Shown here in pieces: positions 21,901 to 32,956 of a stretch of 64,000 bases of DNA. How positions within the stretch are numbered: position 1 is the stretch's first letter; each line of letters opens with the position of its first letter. The stretch is from Branchiostoma floridae (Eukaryota > Chordata > Leptocardii > Amphioxiformes > Branchiostomatidae). The translations under genes were made by a program, and so were the position numbers. Where the stretch lies: contig NC_049988.1 of the NCBI RefSeq assembly GCF_000003815.2, positions 4,954,396 to 5,018,395 on the forward strand, given 5' to 3'. The notes under the pieces were generated by a model, which saw nothing but the letters and a program-made list of their open reading frames with translations, was not told the DNA's origin and did not search any database.

Positions 21901-24900
21901 ATAGTCAAGAACCTACTTTTGGACATTTCAAACGTCCGGAGTTGTTCCGCTTCACATTCGTCAGCGGCAAAAAAACGTTGCTGCAGTTCCAACGCAAGCT
22001 GCTAGGGAGACCAAACTTACATCACGTCGTCCTTACTCCAACAGCTTCCTACCACATAAAAATCATGACTGTAGCATGTCTAGAACAGGAGATACAAAGT
22101 CCGGAAGGTCTGCTGCAGTACCAAAAAGTGCCCCTAGGGCAATTCGGCAGCGGCAAAAAAACGCCGCTGTAGTTCCAACACAAGCCGTTAGGGAAACCAA
22201 ACTTACGTCACTTGTTCCTTACCCTACCAGCTTTCTACCACATAAAAATCATGACTGTAGCATGTTTAGAACAGGAGATACAAAGCCCGGAAGGTCTGCT
22301 GCAGTACCAAAACGCGCCGCTAGGGGGCGCCGAAAGTCAAATCAAGTGGCCCGCGTACTTTTTCAAAACAGTAAAGTCCAATGAGTATCTGTACCAAGTT
22401 TGGTGCTTGTATCACAAAGTGAAAGATTCCTCCAAAATTTGATGTTATCTGCCCCACTAAAACAACGAACAAACAAACAAACAACCAAGTGGCCACTGCA
22501 ACCCAGCAGAGCAACATGCTGGGAAGCCTCGCTTTCCCAAAACTTCCTTGTTTGTCATAAAGTCCTGCCAGTGAATGTCTATCATGATCATCGCTGTCTT
22601 CTGTGCACCTGCTTGGCCATCAACCTATCTACCAGTAAAGATGTTCAATAATGACAAGTCTTTCGACAAGAGATTGTCCACCAATCTAATTTCTGAAATA
22701 TGGTTGTTGAATCAAATAATCAATTAAATAATTCCTTCACCCTTCCACCCATTCATCCATTCATTCGTTCGTTCATCCATCCATCTATCCATCCATCCAT
22801 CCATCCATCCATCCATCCATCCATCCATCCATCTATTCATCCATCCATCCATCCACTCATTCATTTATTCGTTCGTTCATTCATTCATTCATTCACCCTC
22901 CACCCATTCATTCATTCATCCATTTATCTATTCATTCATTCATTCATATACACATGTATTCATTCGTTCACATTGTTCACTTCTGTCCTTCCATAGAACA
23001 CCAGCTAAGGAGGCTGTCAGCTCGGGAGAGTGCTCAGCCCGTACGAACTTCGTGTTTATCAAGGTTCACAAGGCCGGATCCTCTACAACTACCCCTATAG
23101 TTGCACGGTAACGTCATATTCACCAATTTGTTGGCTTATTTGACTAGTTAAACTGTGATATCCAACATAAGAATTGAACCCACCCAAATTTTTGACTGAA
23201 CAGCACCAGGCTTTGTCAAGGAATGAACAATCCACTGCTGTCGTGACGTAACGTTATGCAGATAGAACACGTGACTCAGTGAGCAGTGCATCATACGTTG
23301 CAGGGAGTCTATGGCGCCCACCATCTCAGGGATGGTTGTAAGGCTCTGGTGTAGATGGCTTCTTTGATCCCTCTAGCGAAGAAGTCTGGCTCTATGTCCA
23401 AAATCTTAACTTTGTCCAGTGAGACCAGTGGATTGCTCATTCTTTGACAAAGACTTGGGCTGTTTAGTCGAAAATTTGGGTGAGTCCAATTTTTGTGTTG
23501 GATATTACAGTTTAACTAGTTCAATAATGACTTCTACCAACACAGATGAGCTTTCAAGTTATAATTTGTTGCCTAATTTCAGCACAAGCTCATCTGTGAG
23601 TTTGTAAAAAAAAACATGAAACAATTTCACCCAGCTCAGGGACTCAGTGCCTAGGCGTCGGTTGGGGTAACAGACTTTCCACCTGACATCACGTGACGTT
23701 TTTGGAAAGTCACGTGATCGAAGTGATTGGTCAGATTTACTAATGAAGCTGGTTTCTGTGTTGGAGGAAACTTGGTTTCATCAATCATAGTTATGCATCA
23801 ATAGCTATGGTTGGTTAACTCTGTTAAGAATTGCCATTATCAGGTGCATGTCAACAAGTTAATTATTTTATTCCAAAGATTCCTTTGGTTGCTACCGATG
23901 TGATATTCCTTTATATTTAGGTATGCTCACCAGAAGAACTTGACAGTGATGTTCCCCCTAGGGAGGGGAACTCTTAGCTGGCCCAACATCCCCAGAGTAA
24001 ATGACTACGTGCACACGCTGGATGAGGTAATAGAAGAAAATCTTCCCTCATTATGTATGTCAGTGCTCCCGTACCTTTGTTAATGCATACATAGTCCTGT
24101 GGTTATTGGCTATGGCTCTGGATACTCTTCAAGCAGATGTTGGTTGGGAAACCGTTGCAATTTTCCCACCATTACATCTGTCTGGAGAGTATCCTCTGAT
24201 AGTTTCTGATACTACCAGAGGAAGATATTAGAGTTCTTTTTAGTTAGCTATGACTGCCTCAAGTTCATCTACACTCTACTGTCATGTCTTACTCTCCTAC
24301 ACGCTAGTTTGGCAGACGTTGGCAATCTGTTTATGTTCCACCTGCCTTAAACTATATACATGTTGCATGTATTTGAGTCCCATAATGGAAAACGATGCAA
24401 ATATAGATTCTGCAGTTCCAAACCAGCCGCTAGGTGGCCCAAACCTACACAGTTTCATCTTTACGTCACAACCTATTTTCTACAGAAATATCAAGACCTT
24501 ATCACGCCCAGGCCAAAATAAACAAAAACTAAAGTTTTCTGCAGTGCCAAGGTCACACACCAGGGGGCCAAAAATCGACATTGACCTAACCTTCGTCTTT
24601 CCAACCTCTATCAACTTATCAAAATCATAACAATCCATCCAGAGGTTTTAAAGTTATGTTGACCAAAAATTTCCGGAAACACAAACACACACATAGACAG
24701 ACACACACACAGAGACACCCAAAACAATATCTCCATTTTTCATGGAGATAATGATAACTATGTCTTTGTCCAACAACAAAGAACTCCTAAATTCCACAGT
24801 TAACATACATGTACGTTTCGTTCGTTTTCATCACAGATACGTACATGCCAAACATCATGAGAATTCATGTGTTGCTTCTTGAACTATGCGATTTTAAAGG

Positions 24901-27900
24901 CTGCAACCTAATTGATCTCCTGCAGTTCTTAAAAAATATGCTAGAGGGCCCAGACGTATGACTCGTACAAAGAGAACTACTAGTATGTACCGACTGAAAA
25001 TCGTGACCATACCTTGTCCAGAATACTAAATATCAAAGCCAGAAGTTCCAGTTCGGTGTCATAGAAAGCCGCTGGTTTCCCATAATCTAACAGGTTCGTC
25101 CTTTTTTCCAATTCATAACAAAGAACCAAATGCCACCAGAATCCATCCACGGCTTCTCGAGTTATGCTGTCCAAAGACAAATAAGCACACAGTTAGACAG
25201 GCAGACAGGTCGACAGACAGGCAGACAGACAGAAAAAAACAGACAGACAGGCATACAGAGAGGTAGACAGGTAGGCATACAGACCGACAGGCAGACAGAC
25301 AGGTAGACAGACAGGCAGGCAGAAAGGCAGATTGGCAGACAGAGGTCTAGACAGTTAGGCAGATAGTCAGACAGACAGACAGGTAGGCCAAAACATATCA
25401 ACCTTCTTGGTGAATGTAATAACACGTACATTTCTACTTCTTTACTGCACAGAAGTACAGCGTTTTATTCCACCACACCGTGTACAACAAAGAATGGATG
25501 GAGAGCAAATTCCCCGCCAACACGGCTTACCTGGCAATCTTACGAGAACCTTTCAGTCACCTGAAGTCGAGCTTCAACTTCTACAGACTCGACCGTATCC
25601 TGCCATTCAAGAACAGAGAAAACCCTCTCAAGGAATTCCTAAGAAACCCGGCCAAGTATCCCACCAGTGGAGTAGTGCAGGGTATACTTGTTGACAAGAC
25701 GAGAAACGCACAAGCTTTCGACATGGGATACCCAGTGGAGAAAGATAGAGACATGCAATATGGACGTGAATACATCAAACAGTTGGATCGAGACTTCACT
25801 CTCATTCTTATATTAGAATATCTGGATCATTCTTTGGTCATGCTCAAAAGGTAGGTTTCATTATTGTATTCTGGTATAACCGAGTGCTCAAAGGTACAGT
25901 TCATTCTTCTGTGGGCTACTGCGCATGTGGAAATGATCCCGACGGTACAGGTTTTATTTCATACTAGTTCCACTGCAAAATGATTTTAGACAATCTTTAT
26001 TGACACGACAAAAGTACAGCGACTTTCGTAAGGTCTACATGTATAACAACTACTTACAGTACAACTAAACACACATATATGGATATCTATAGGTATGATT
26101 AAATCAACATATAGGGTCTAGCATGTCATTAACACTATTAGTTCTACGGTATAAACATTCGTGGATATATTTGCCTACTTGTACACAGTGAGGGTTATCG
26201 CCTCCCAGAATGTAGTTGAATTTATCTATCGAACAGAGAGTAGCAAATTCTTTAGAACAAGCGGAAAGTAATGTGAACAGCTCTGTGCGTTTATCATTAT
26301 ATCGAGAACAATCCATAACAAAGTGACGTTCGTCTTCGATCTCATTTGGGCAAAATGGACAAAACCTCTGGTCACGGGGAATTTTAGTATATCTTCCGGC
26401 TTCTATATTTAGTTTGTGACTACTGATTCTCATCTTTGTAATTGCTCTACGAAGTTCGAAACTGTGTACATTCGAAAGATACTTCTTTTGTCCGTATCTT
26501 TCCTTTAGCGTAGAATAAATGCAAAGTTTTGAGTTATTCTGGATAGAAGAATACCATTCTTGTATGTATATATCCTGTAAACGATAATAACATGGTTGAA
26601 AAGCAAAAGAATTGAAATGTTTTGTGAATATTGCTTTTGAGCCCAAGTCTTACTTCCGGGTATTCTTCCTCGTTGAAGTTAATCCAGATTCACTGCCCTT
26701 GCTGTCTGTGCGACGGTATGCTTTGCCTTCCAACTTTGTCATTTGATATTCTTTACAATTCACCTGATATATATAAGGCTGAGATTTTTTCTGACGATAT
26801 CATTTTAATCCATCCTCCCTGGTATCATTTTACGTGAAAACGCACAATTCTGCACATAATACTACCATTAGTTGCAATTTTGGAACTCTAACTTTTAGGG
26901 TAATTAAGGGTTAAGTAAAGGTTTGAGTAAAGAAAAAAAAATTATTCCAGGGACGGCCTTAACCGAAGCTAGGTTTTGATTTTTGAACTGTATAAAATTC
27001 GGGAATTTGTGTATAAGGTATTTTTGCCAAGGGGACAGCGTCTGAGATTAGAAGTATCAGGACCTCTGAGCTTTGAGCCAAACACCATACCATTGCGCTA
27101 CGCCACGCCACAGGTCAACAGGATTCGTGAGTTATGCTGTTAAACTCCAAAATAAACAAAGCAAATTACAAAATTACAAAGCAACAATTGGATGCAATAA
27201 GAACATATACAAAGTTTATTGCAAGTTCTTGCCCGAGGACTAATTGCAAGTGACAAAAAGTGACAGACAAACTGTGGTAAACAGTATACAGTAGTAAATG
27301 AATAACTCTAATGATAAATTCAAATAAACTAAACAAATAAAAACTTAGCTATTTGGGTTTGACAACAGTAGAGGATAGTAGAAGACGAAGGATCCCACAT
27401 TTTCGATAATGTGTGGGTTTTGTGATAGCTTTCTTGTGGGAGATATTCACCTTTCTTTCTATACTTCTTCAGGCTGATGTGCTGGGAGACCAGAGATATG
27501 CTGTATATAACAGAGTCCAGAAACAGCAAGACTTACCCATACAAGTCCTACCGGCCCACAGAGGCAGAGAGAGCGGCCCATCGTCAGTGGAGTCCGGTAG
27601 AATACGCCATGTACAACCACTTCAACCAGGTAATATCCATACAAAATGCACGCCTATATTGATATGGCTTAAGCCGGCTTTACAATTCATGCGGACGCCG
27701 GCCGAATTTGTAGCTCGGTCAGAGCTCGCCGAATGTCAACATCGCCCGAGTATCGGCTGTATTTTTCGCTGAAAATCTGTCCCCTTTACAAATGGACGGA
27801 GCCCGCCCGACTTCCGTCCAACACAACTGATTATAATTTGTTAATGAGATTGTACTATGTCTTGAACATGGACGAAGTCAGAACTGACTAACCTTGTAAA

Positions 27901-29922
27901 AAGCCAATATGTGTGTAAAATTTAATTTCTGAGTTGCGGGATATATGCATGACATGAGTGGAGTGGACGGGCACACTGAAAACAATAATATCAACAGGAA
28001 TGTTGTGATACACCAATCCGAAAACTATCGCAAGAGCCATAAAGTTAACAGACCAGTCTTATTCAACATAATACAATAGTTTTGACGTTGCGGAAATCGG
28101 GCGAACCTCGGGCAAACCTTGGGCGAACCTCGAGCGAAGGCCGGCAAAGGCCGTTCGAGTTTTAGACTGGAAACCTTCAGACGTGAAGAATATATGATCT
28201 CACACATCCAAACCTATAGCAAAAAAATAAATAGGAAGTACTGTCTTCGTGTCCAATTCCCTTATATTATAAGAGGTACGCAGCTTTCTTAGAAAAGTTC
28301 ATACAATAGTCTTTATTTATCTTATATTTCGGACAAACTTTTTACTAAAGATGAAAGCCCAAAACAAAGGCACGTGTTCAACACAGGTGTCAAATTGATT
28401 AGTTGACAGTTAAAATTCTGCCGGAGCCCTCCCAAGCTTCCAGCGACACCAGCACAACGCTCGCTCAAAGCACGCCCAACATGTTAAAAGTCCGACGGAA
28501 TATCGTCCGGTTATTGCAGGAAGCCCGAACGAGTCTGGTGCGAGGCAGAAGACTTCGGGCAAACTCCGACCGAAGAAGAGAGAGTCAAAAACCGTCGGGT
28601 TGCCGCCCGAGTATTGGCCAAGTCTTGGCCATTGCTCGGACAAGCTCCGGTCGAGCTACAGGCAACCCATTGACGAGCTCTCCGAGCTCAACGCTCGCCG
28701 CCGAGGCCTCGCTGATATTAAGCGCAGCTGCAAGTGCCCCGCAAACGCCGGCCGAGCTGCTAAATATCGGCCGAGGCCCGCATAATCGCCCAAACTCCGG
28801 TCATACTCCGGCCGAAAATGTCCATTTGGAGCTCGCCAACAACTCGGCCGAGCTAAATTCTTGATTTGTAAAGGGGGCATTAAAGGACTGCAGGTAAAGC
28901 TAAGGGCACAACCCGCCGTACTTCGTTCGCACGTCACTCGCACAGTTGCGCAAGGTGTAAGTTCGCAGTCTGCACGCAACGCCTGGCAGTGAGACGGTTG
29001 CGTGCATCGTTCATTCGTTGCGCAAGTGGTAATACCCCTGTCACATTTGACGAAAATCGATCAGACGACGATTCTGCGGAAATCGTCCGAGTTTCGCTTA
29101 TGATAATAACTTTATTGCACAACAACTGTACAACGTATGGCTTAGGATATGTGACGGGGTCGGTTTTCAGGTGAAAAATACACGCAACGCTCTGTCGATC
29201 TTAAATATGGCCGATCTTCCATCGATACGCCCGAAGATCGTGGATAATGTGACAGGGGTATAAATGAATTGCCTCTATTGGCTTCTAATGGTACAACAGT
29301 ACTTGAGTGCTTTAACGTGATTTCTGAGTCGTGGACTTTTCTTGTGTACTGCTTTCAGACTCTCTGGCGTAAGATCGATGAACAAGGTCCGGACTTCTTT
29401 GAGGAATTGGAATTCTTCCGACAAGTCAACAAACAGGTGAACGACTTTTGCAGCCACAGTAAAGGGAAGAGAAAAAAGGGAAAAGATCTGCCGACAAAAC
29501 ATATTCCTGAGTCACCATGGAGTGAATCCTTCGACATCACTCCCCACTTCTGTACCTTGTTAGGCATGGACTACTCCAGCATTGACTACCTCATCAGAAC
29601 AAAGCAAGGCAGACCAACTTTGAAGAAACCTTGCGAGCAACAGAAAGTTCAGCTGAAACCGAACCTGTTCTTCTTACTTGACGGTCGTCCCGGGTTTGAA
29701 ACGTTGGCAGATGTCATGAAATACAACCCCAAGAAAAGCAAGAAACCACTGAACCATGAACAGTCAGATATACTGGGAAGACTGGCAAAGTCTTTCCAAA
29801 AATGCAAGAAAAAACAAAAACACTTGAAAGATCATTTTCACGAAGTTGCGGGGAATTTCAAGGTGAAAGTTGACAAAAATATCCCAAAGGAGATGTTCGA
29901 CTTTCTAAAAGAAGATTCATAG
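15906..29922 (+). CDS. Galactose-3-O-sulfotransferase-like enzyme, copy B (6 exons)
   Basis: Exons are 15906-16093, 22997-23107, 23921-24026, 25453-25850, 27473-27629 and 29359-29922. All junctions are GT-AG and all phases match copy A, giving 507 residues. The signal anchor (residues 5-23), the 5'-PAPS loop ([13 protein letters not shown]) and the 3'-PAPS motif ([14 protein letters not shown]) are intact, so the copy should be catalytically competent. Exon lengths equal those of copy A in exons 1-4. Exon 5 is 6 bases longer ([10 protein letters not shown] against LYIKRNSK) and exon 6 is 15 bases longer, with changes near [13 protein letters not shown] and [11 protein letters not shown]. By eye the proteins differ at scattered positions only, for example DNTKNGQ against DKTRNAQ and YIEQ against YIKQ in exon 4. 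Intron 1 is expanded to 6.9 kb by a foldback-like element. Substrate and expression are unknown; recent functional or diverging paralogue is the natural reading. Confidence 0.88.
16118..16536. mobile_element. MITE with GGCCACAGCAAGTAAATTTT ends, arm B copy
   Basis: The mirror copy of the element at 12869-13287, at the same intron 1 position just inside the exon 1 donor. Both ends are still recognisable. Confidence 0.72.
16728..18240. repeat. ~530-bp tandem repeat (about 2.8 units) in left TIR
   Basis: Unit starts GTGATACAAGCACCAAACTT at 16728, 17259 and 17787, i.e. periods of 531 and 528 bases. Each unit holds two shorter half-repeats with CTAGCGGC, TACTGCAGCAGACCTTCCGG and ATGCTACAGTCAT. 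The ORF at 17821-18675 on the minus strand is a read-through of this repeat. Confidence 0.85.
18280..18900. repeat. ~150-bp diverged tandem repeat (4 units)
   Basis: GATTTTGGGCCTCC...GCTTGAACTTGACA recurs at about 18402, 18553, 18704 and 18850. Sequence divergence between units is clear. It appears related to the CTGCAG-type dispersed repeat around it. Confidence 0.65.
21575..21722. other. Assembly gap (148 N)
   Basis: Unlike the other four gaps it is not 100 bases, so it may be a sized gap. Repeat orientation flips across it. Confidence 0.99.
22740..22970. repeat. (ATTC)n/(ATCC)n microsatellite in intron 1, arm B
   Basis: The reverse-complement counterpart of 11741-12135, ending just before exon 2. 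It is shorter than in arm A. Confidence 0.88.
23215..23470 (-). mobile_element. Penelope-like element C-terminal fragment
   Basis: On the minus strand, about 23300-23400 encodes an [19 protein letters not shown]-like segment, characteristic of the downstream end of Penelope-like proteins. Related fragments lie at 37690-37870 and 59910-60000. It lies in intron 2 of copy B. Confidence 0.5.
25188..25390. repeat. (CAGA)n microsatellite in intron 3, arm B
   Basis: The mirror counterpart of 8338-8815, about 200 bases against 480. Confidence 0.88.
25980..26650 (-). mobile_element. Non-LTR retrotransposon 3' end fragment
   Basis: A minus-strand reading frame of 180 codons carries [18 protein letters not shown], the zinc-binding C-terminal motif of many LINE reverse-transcriptase proteins. 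The 3' tail (AATCTTTATT... GACTTTCGTAAGGTCTAC) recurs at about 49630-49700. It lies in intron 4 of copy B and is absent from arm A. Confidence 0.65.
26935..27120 (-). mobile_element. tRNA-derived SINE, arm B copy
   Basis: The mirror copy of 6960-7150, ending near GCGCTACGCCACGCCACAGG. Both arms have it at the same intron position. Confidence 0.6.
27673..28878. mobile_element. ~1.2-kb TIR element in intron 5, arm B only
   Basis: The ends GCCGGCTTTACAA and TTGTAAAGGGGGC are imperfect inverted repeats. The inside is GC-rich with many CGGCCGAGC blocks near both ends. In arm A the flanks TTGATAT and AAAGGACTG are separated by only a few bases (near 6417-6430), so this is an arm-specific insertion. 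The ORF at 28403-28864 looks like repeat sequence, not a known protein. Confidence 0.5.
28895..29031. mobile_element. Truncated MITE, GGGCACAACCC family, arm B
   Basis: Starts AGCTAAGGGCACAACCCGCC and matches the reversed right half of the arm A copy at 6231-6404. It is cut at GCGCAAGTGG by the next element. Confidence 0.6.
29032..29262. mobile_element. MITE, CCCCTGTCACATT family, copy 2
   Basis: The ends are TACCCCTGTCACATTTGACG and GATAATGTGACAGGGGTA. It directly abuts the truncated MITE at 28895-29031, about 100 bases before exon 6 of copy B. Normal intron sequence mirrored in arm A resumes at about 29265. Confidence 0.72.
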
Positions 29923-30834
29923 AAGTTGTCGTGCCATAATACTAAAGATGAATGAATGAAAGGGCTTAACTGTACGTTGATGCTCTTGCAAGCTATTTTG
30001 ATCAAGTGGGAGTACAACTACTGTGCTTTAAAAATGTGGCATCGTACTACAATGACTAATGCATACTGGTATAACTTCTCGTCTCTTTAAGACAGCTGTA
30101 TGTAAGAACAATTTGAACTTAAAAACACATGGTTTATATAACTGCACAAGGGATGCAAAGTTTCCATTCTACTGAAATATCAAAACCAGATCGTCATGAT
30201 TTTATTAGTAGCTTTGGTGAGAATTGTCATAATAAGATGTCAATTATTCAAATCAGGATCTGATTTGCTTAATCATTGAGGACAGTGATAGAGCTAGTCA
30301 AACAAGTAACGCACTAGTATGTACTTACATTCACTGGCATAGATTATGCAAATGAAGAGTTAATTTGCATAACAACTGAGAAAATAGTGTAATGACTCCA
30401 TAGCAAGGTAAATTACGCTCTACAAATTACGACCTCATTTTGCATAGCTGAGGAGGGAATGCTATAATAGCTACCGTTGTTAAGATTGTTTGGTTAATGA
30501 ATGCGGCCATGGAACTATTGTCATAGTTTTGTGTCTGATAGCCATGATAAATTTACATTTCCCCTTCAGAGTGTTTAAAATTTCCAGAATGAAATAAGTT
30601 TTGACAGTGTCTAAATGTCTCAGAAAGAATTTTCTTATCTTAAAGACTTAACGGTGACTGCATCAATCGAATAAAGTACATATGATGAGATCAGTTCAGT
30701 AATTCTTTATTTCAAACACATGCTTGATCATATACCCCACTTTGTGCAAATTTCTCATTATAGTCACAGTAGATGTAAGAGTTTATCAACGAATCCCGAC
30801 AGGTGCCGATGGTGATTTCCCGAAGATTGCAGAC

Positions 30835-30876
30835 CTAGGCTGGGTAGCGAGTGCAACCGGAGACCAGGTAGTTCAT
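30835..30876 (-). pseudogene. Truncated reversed copy of the small secreted-protein last exon
   Basis: On the minus strand this reads MNYLVSGCTRYPA followed by a stop, identical in protein to the last 13 residues encoded at 3447-3488. The 3' UTR down to the polyadenylation region (about 30700) is also copied. The homology stops at 30876, so this is the outer edge of the inverted duplication and cannot be a gene. Confidence 0.85.
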
Positions 30877-31102
30877 AGATAGGTATTAGGGGTGGGTACC
30901 TGTATAAAACCGGTTTATTTTATTGGACCGGTCCGAAAAAAACGGACCTTACAAAATTCGGTGGCCTGGATGTTGGACCTATTAGAAAATAAACAGATTA
31001 TATGCTCTGAAATTCTCACGTTTTGGGGCTTACCAGTCGAGTAAAGTTTACTGCAGTTCCAAATAAGACGCCAGAGGGCACCACGTATTACCCGGCGTGG
31101 TG

Positions 31103-31147
<45 letters not shown>

Positions 31148-32822
31148 TATATTCGACCATATATAACCCTTCCAGAACACGAGATCTTAAAACCAGAGGT
31201 CCGGCTGCAGTACCGTATGAAGCCGATAGGAGGCAAATCATCGTGCTTTTTCTTCTCTACACCTATATGTACCCACCTGTTAATATAGGTCATGACAAGC
31301 CATCAACAGCTTCTAAAGTTCTGCACACATACAGTCCATAGCTACTTCACCACAGCACATCCGAAAACATAACCTTCTTGGCGAAGGTAACAATCTCTTG
31401 TGTGATGGTAATCAATCAATCTTTATTATGCAATAATTGTACGGGTACAATATAAGGCAAGTTCAAGAATAAAATATGTACAGAACATCAAAACCAATAT
31501 TGTTTAAACATAACAAGTAACTTATCGCTATGCTACATTGCCTGAATGGTTTAATTAATGGTAAACAGTATCATGTAGTGGTACGTGATACAGAGCTTAC
31601 ATCAATAGTTTGTGTCAATACATATGTATGTAAAGCCTTCACACTGGAACCGAATCAGCAGGAATCAAGCAGAACCACCCACAATTTGCAAAATTCGTGC
31701 CACATTTGGGGCCATTCAGGTAGGAATTCTAAATGGACCTTATATTCTTTTCACACGAGAAGGAATGAGCCAAAATGCCGTCAGAATGAATTTTTTTAGG
31801 CTTTATTCAACAAATCACAAAACAGTACATTACAAATCACAACAGTGCAATATAAACATTAATTACAAGCGTGACAGGACATTTCTGTGCTGTTTCCTAA
31901 CATTGCTAAGGTACAAAAAGCAGTCAGCTTTAAATGATCTGTATATGTCACCAGTCTGATTTCCCTTACTTTGGTTTCTGCACCAGTTATGGACTATGAC
32001 ATATTTTGCTATAGTAATCAATAAACATGTATTAACTTACAAATTGTATACCGGAAAACAGGTGTTCATATACAGCATATGGTATACCAAATAGCCTTTA
32101 ATGATCTTTAACTTTTGTTCTTTCCCATCCTTCTTAAACAATCTTCTTCTTTGACTTTGAAAGTTACCAAAATTATCTTTTTTTTCCCACTTAACCATTG
32201 CATCTTACAGCAAATGTTGCTCGTTTTGATTTCTACAGTATGGTCGAAAAATTTTGTTGGGAAAGGACGAATATTGATGAGCACGTGGATGTCATTTATT
32301 AGATGTACATGTACAGTATAATTATAAAGTATAAAAGAAGAAAAAAATAGCAATGGTTCCTGAACAATTTTAGTATGATCCATACTTCCTAAATTCATAG
32401 TGGTGCAGGTAAAATTTGTCTGGTGCAGGTACTGTAATTTTCAATGTGACCTGCACCAGTGCAGGTGTGCAGAAAAAACGATTTCGAGCCCTGATTTGGT
32501 ACATATAGGTCATGAATTCAATCCCCAGCCGAGTCATACCAAAGACTTTAAAATGACAAAAATTATACAATATGCATATTGTGAATTTCTCTGCTTAGCA
32601 ATCAGCATTTGGAATTGAGTATAGGAGTTGGACACACACCACTACCAGTGGACTAGCTCCCTGGTGTAGTGAACGCACAAAGTTGTGTGACCCATGGGCA
32701 ATTAAAATGGAGATGGGGACTGCCCTATGCACCATCTGGAATTTTTCGGGGATCCGTTTTTTTCCGGACTGGTCCAATAAGATAAAGCGGTTTTGTACAG
32801 CTACCCACCCCTAATACCTATC
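30877..32822. mobile_element. ~1.9-kb TIR element with TAGGGGTGGGTACC ends
   Basis: The left end GATAGGTATTAGGGGTGGGT and the right end ACCCACCCCTAATACCTATC are perfect inverted repeats, followed on both sides by TTTTATTGGACCGGTCCG-like blocks. Ends of this type are hAT-like, but no clear target duplication is seen. Nested inside are an AT run (31106-31150), an AATCAATCTTTATT tail, and a copy of the spacer element (31630-31795). Shorter relatives lie at 41635-41990 and 42238-42530. Confidence 0.62.
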
Positions 32823-32956
32823 ATTCACTCTAAGCACTATTTCAACATACAAACACACATATGTAAATACATACAGACAGAAACATAAACACATGCATAC
32901 TCAACATATCTAGCTTTGATGCTAAACATCACAGCTTTCAGACATGTAACCATACG

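Larger units (their letters stand above)
16693..22459. mobile_element. 5.77-kb foldback-like element with long tandem-repeat TIRs
   Basis: It starts TAGTGGGGCAGATAAC and ends GTTATCTGCCCCACTA, with AAA on both sides (16690-16692, 22460-22462). Arm A has a single AAA at the matching place (near 12666-12672), i.e. an empty site. The ends are inverted over more than 700 bases and consist of a 530-bp unit repeated in tandem. The interior (about 18900-21360) shows no transposase or other gene. Long tandem-repeat TIRs and a low-coding centre are the hallmark of foldback / Galileo-like elements; family assignment is inference. Confidence 0.72.
15440..30876. repeat. Right arm (B) of the large inverted duplication
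   Basis: This is the reverse-oriented counterpart of 3430-13983. It is about 5 kb longer, mainly because of a 5.77-kb insertion in intron 1 and a 1.2-kb insertion in intron 5. Homology ends at 30876, inside the copied last exon of the upstream gene and directly against a TIR element. Confidence 0.85.

Noticed and set aside
16693-22459. CACTA-type transposon because of TAGTG/CACTA ends
   Set aside because: CACTA elements start with CACTA and end with TAGTG; here the order is reversed, and no matching transposase is seen.
28403-28864. 153-codon frame rich in Arg/Ser/Ala
   Set aside because: Lies in the GC-rich end of a TIR element with internal repeats; no domain or splice context.
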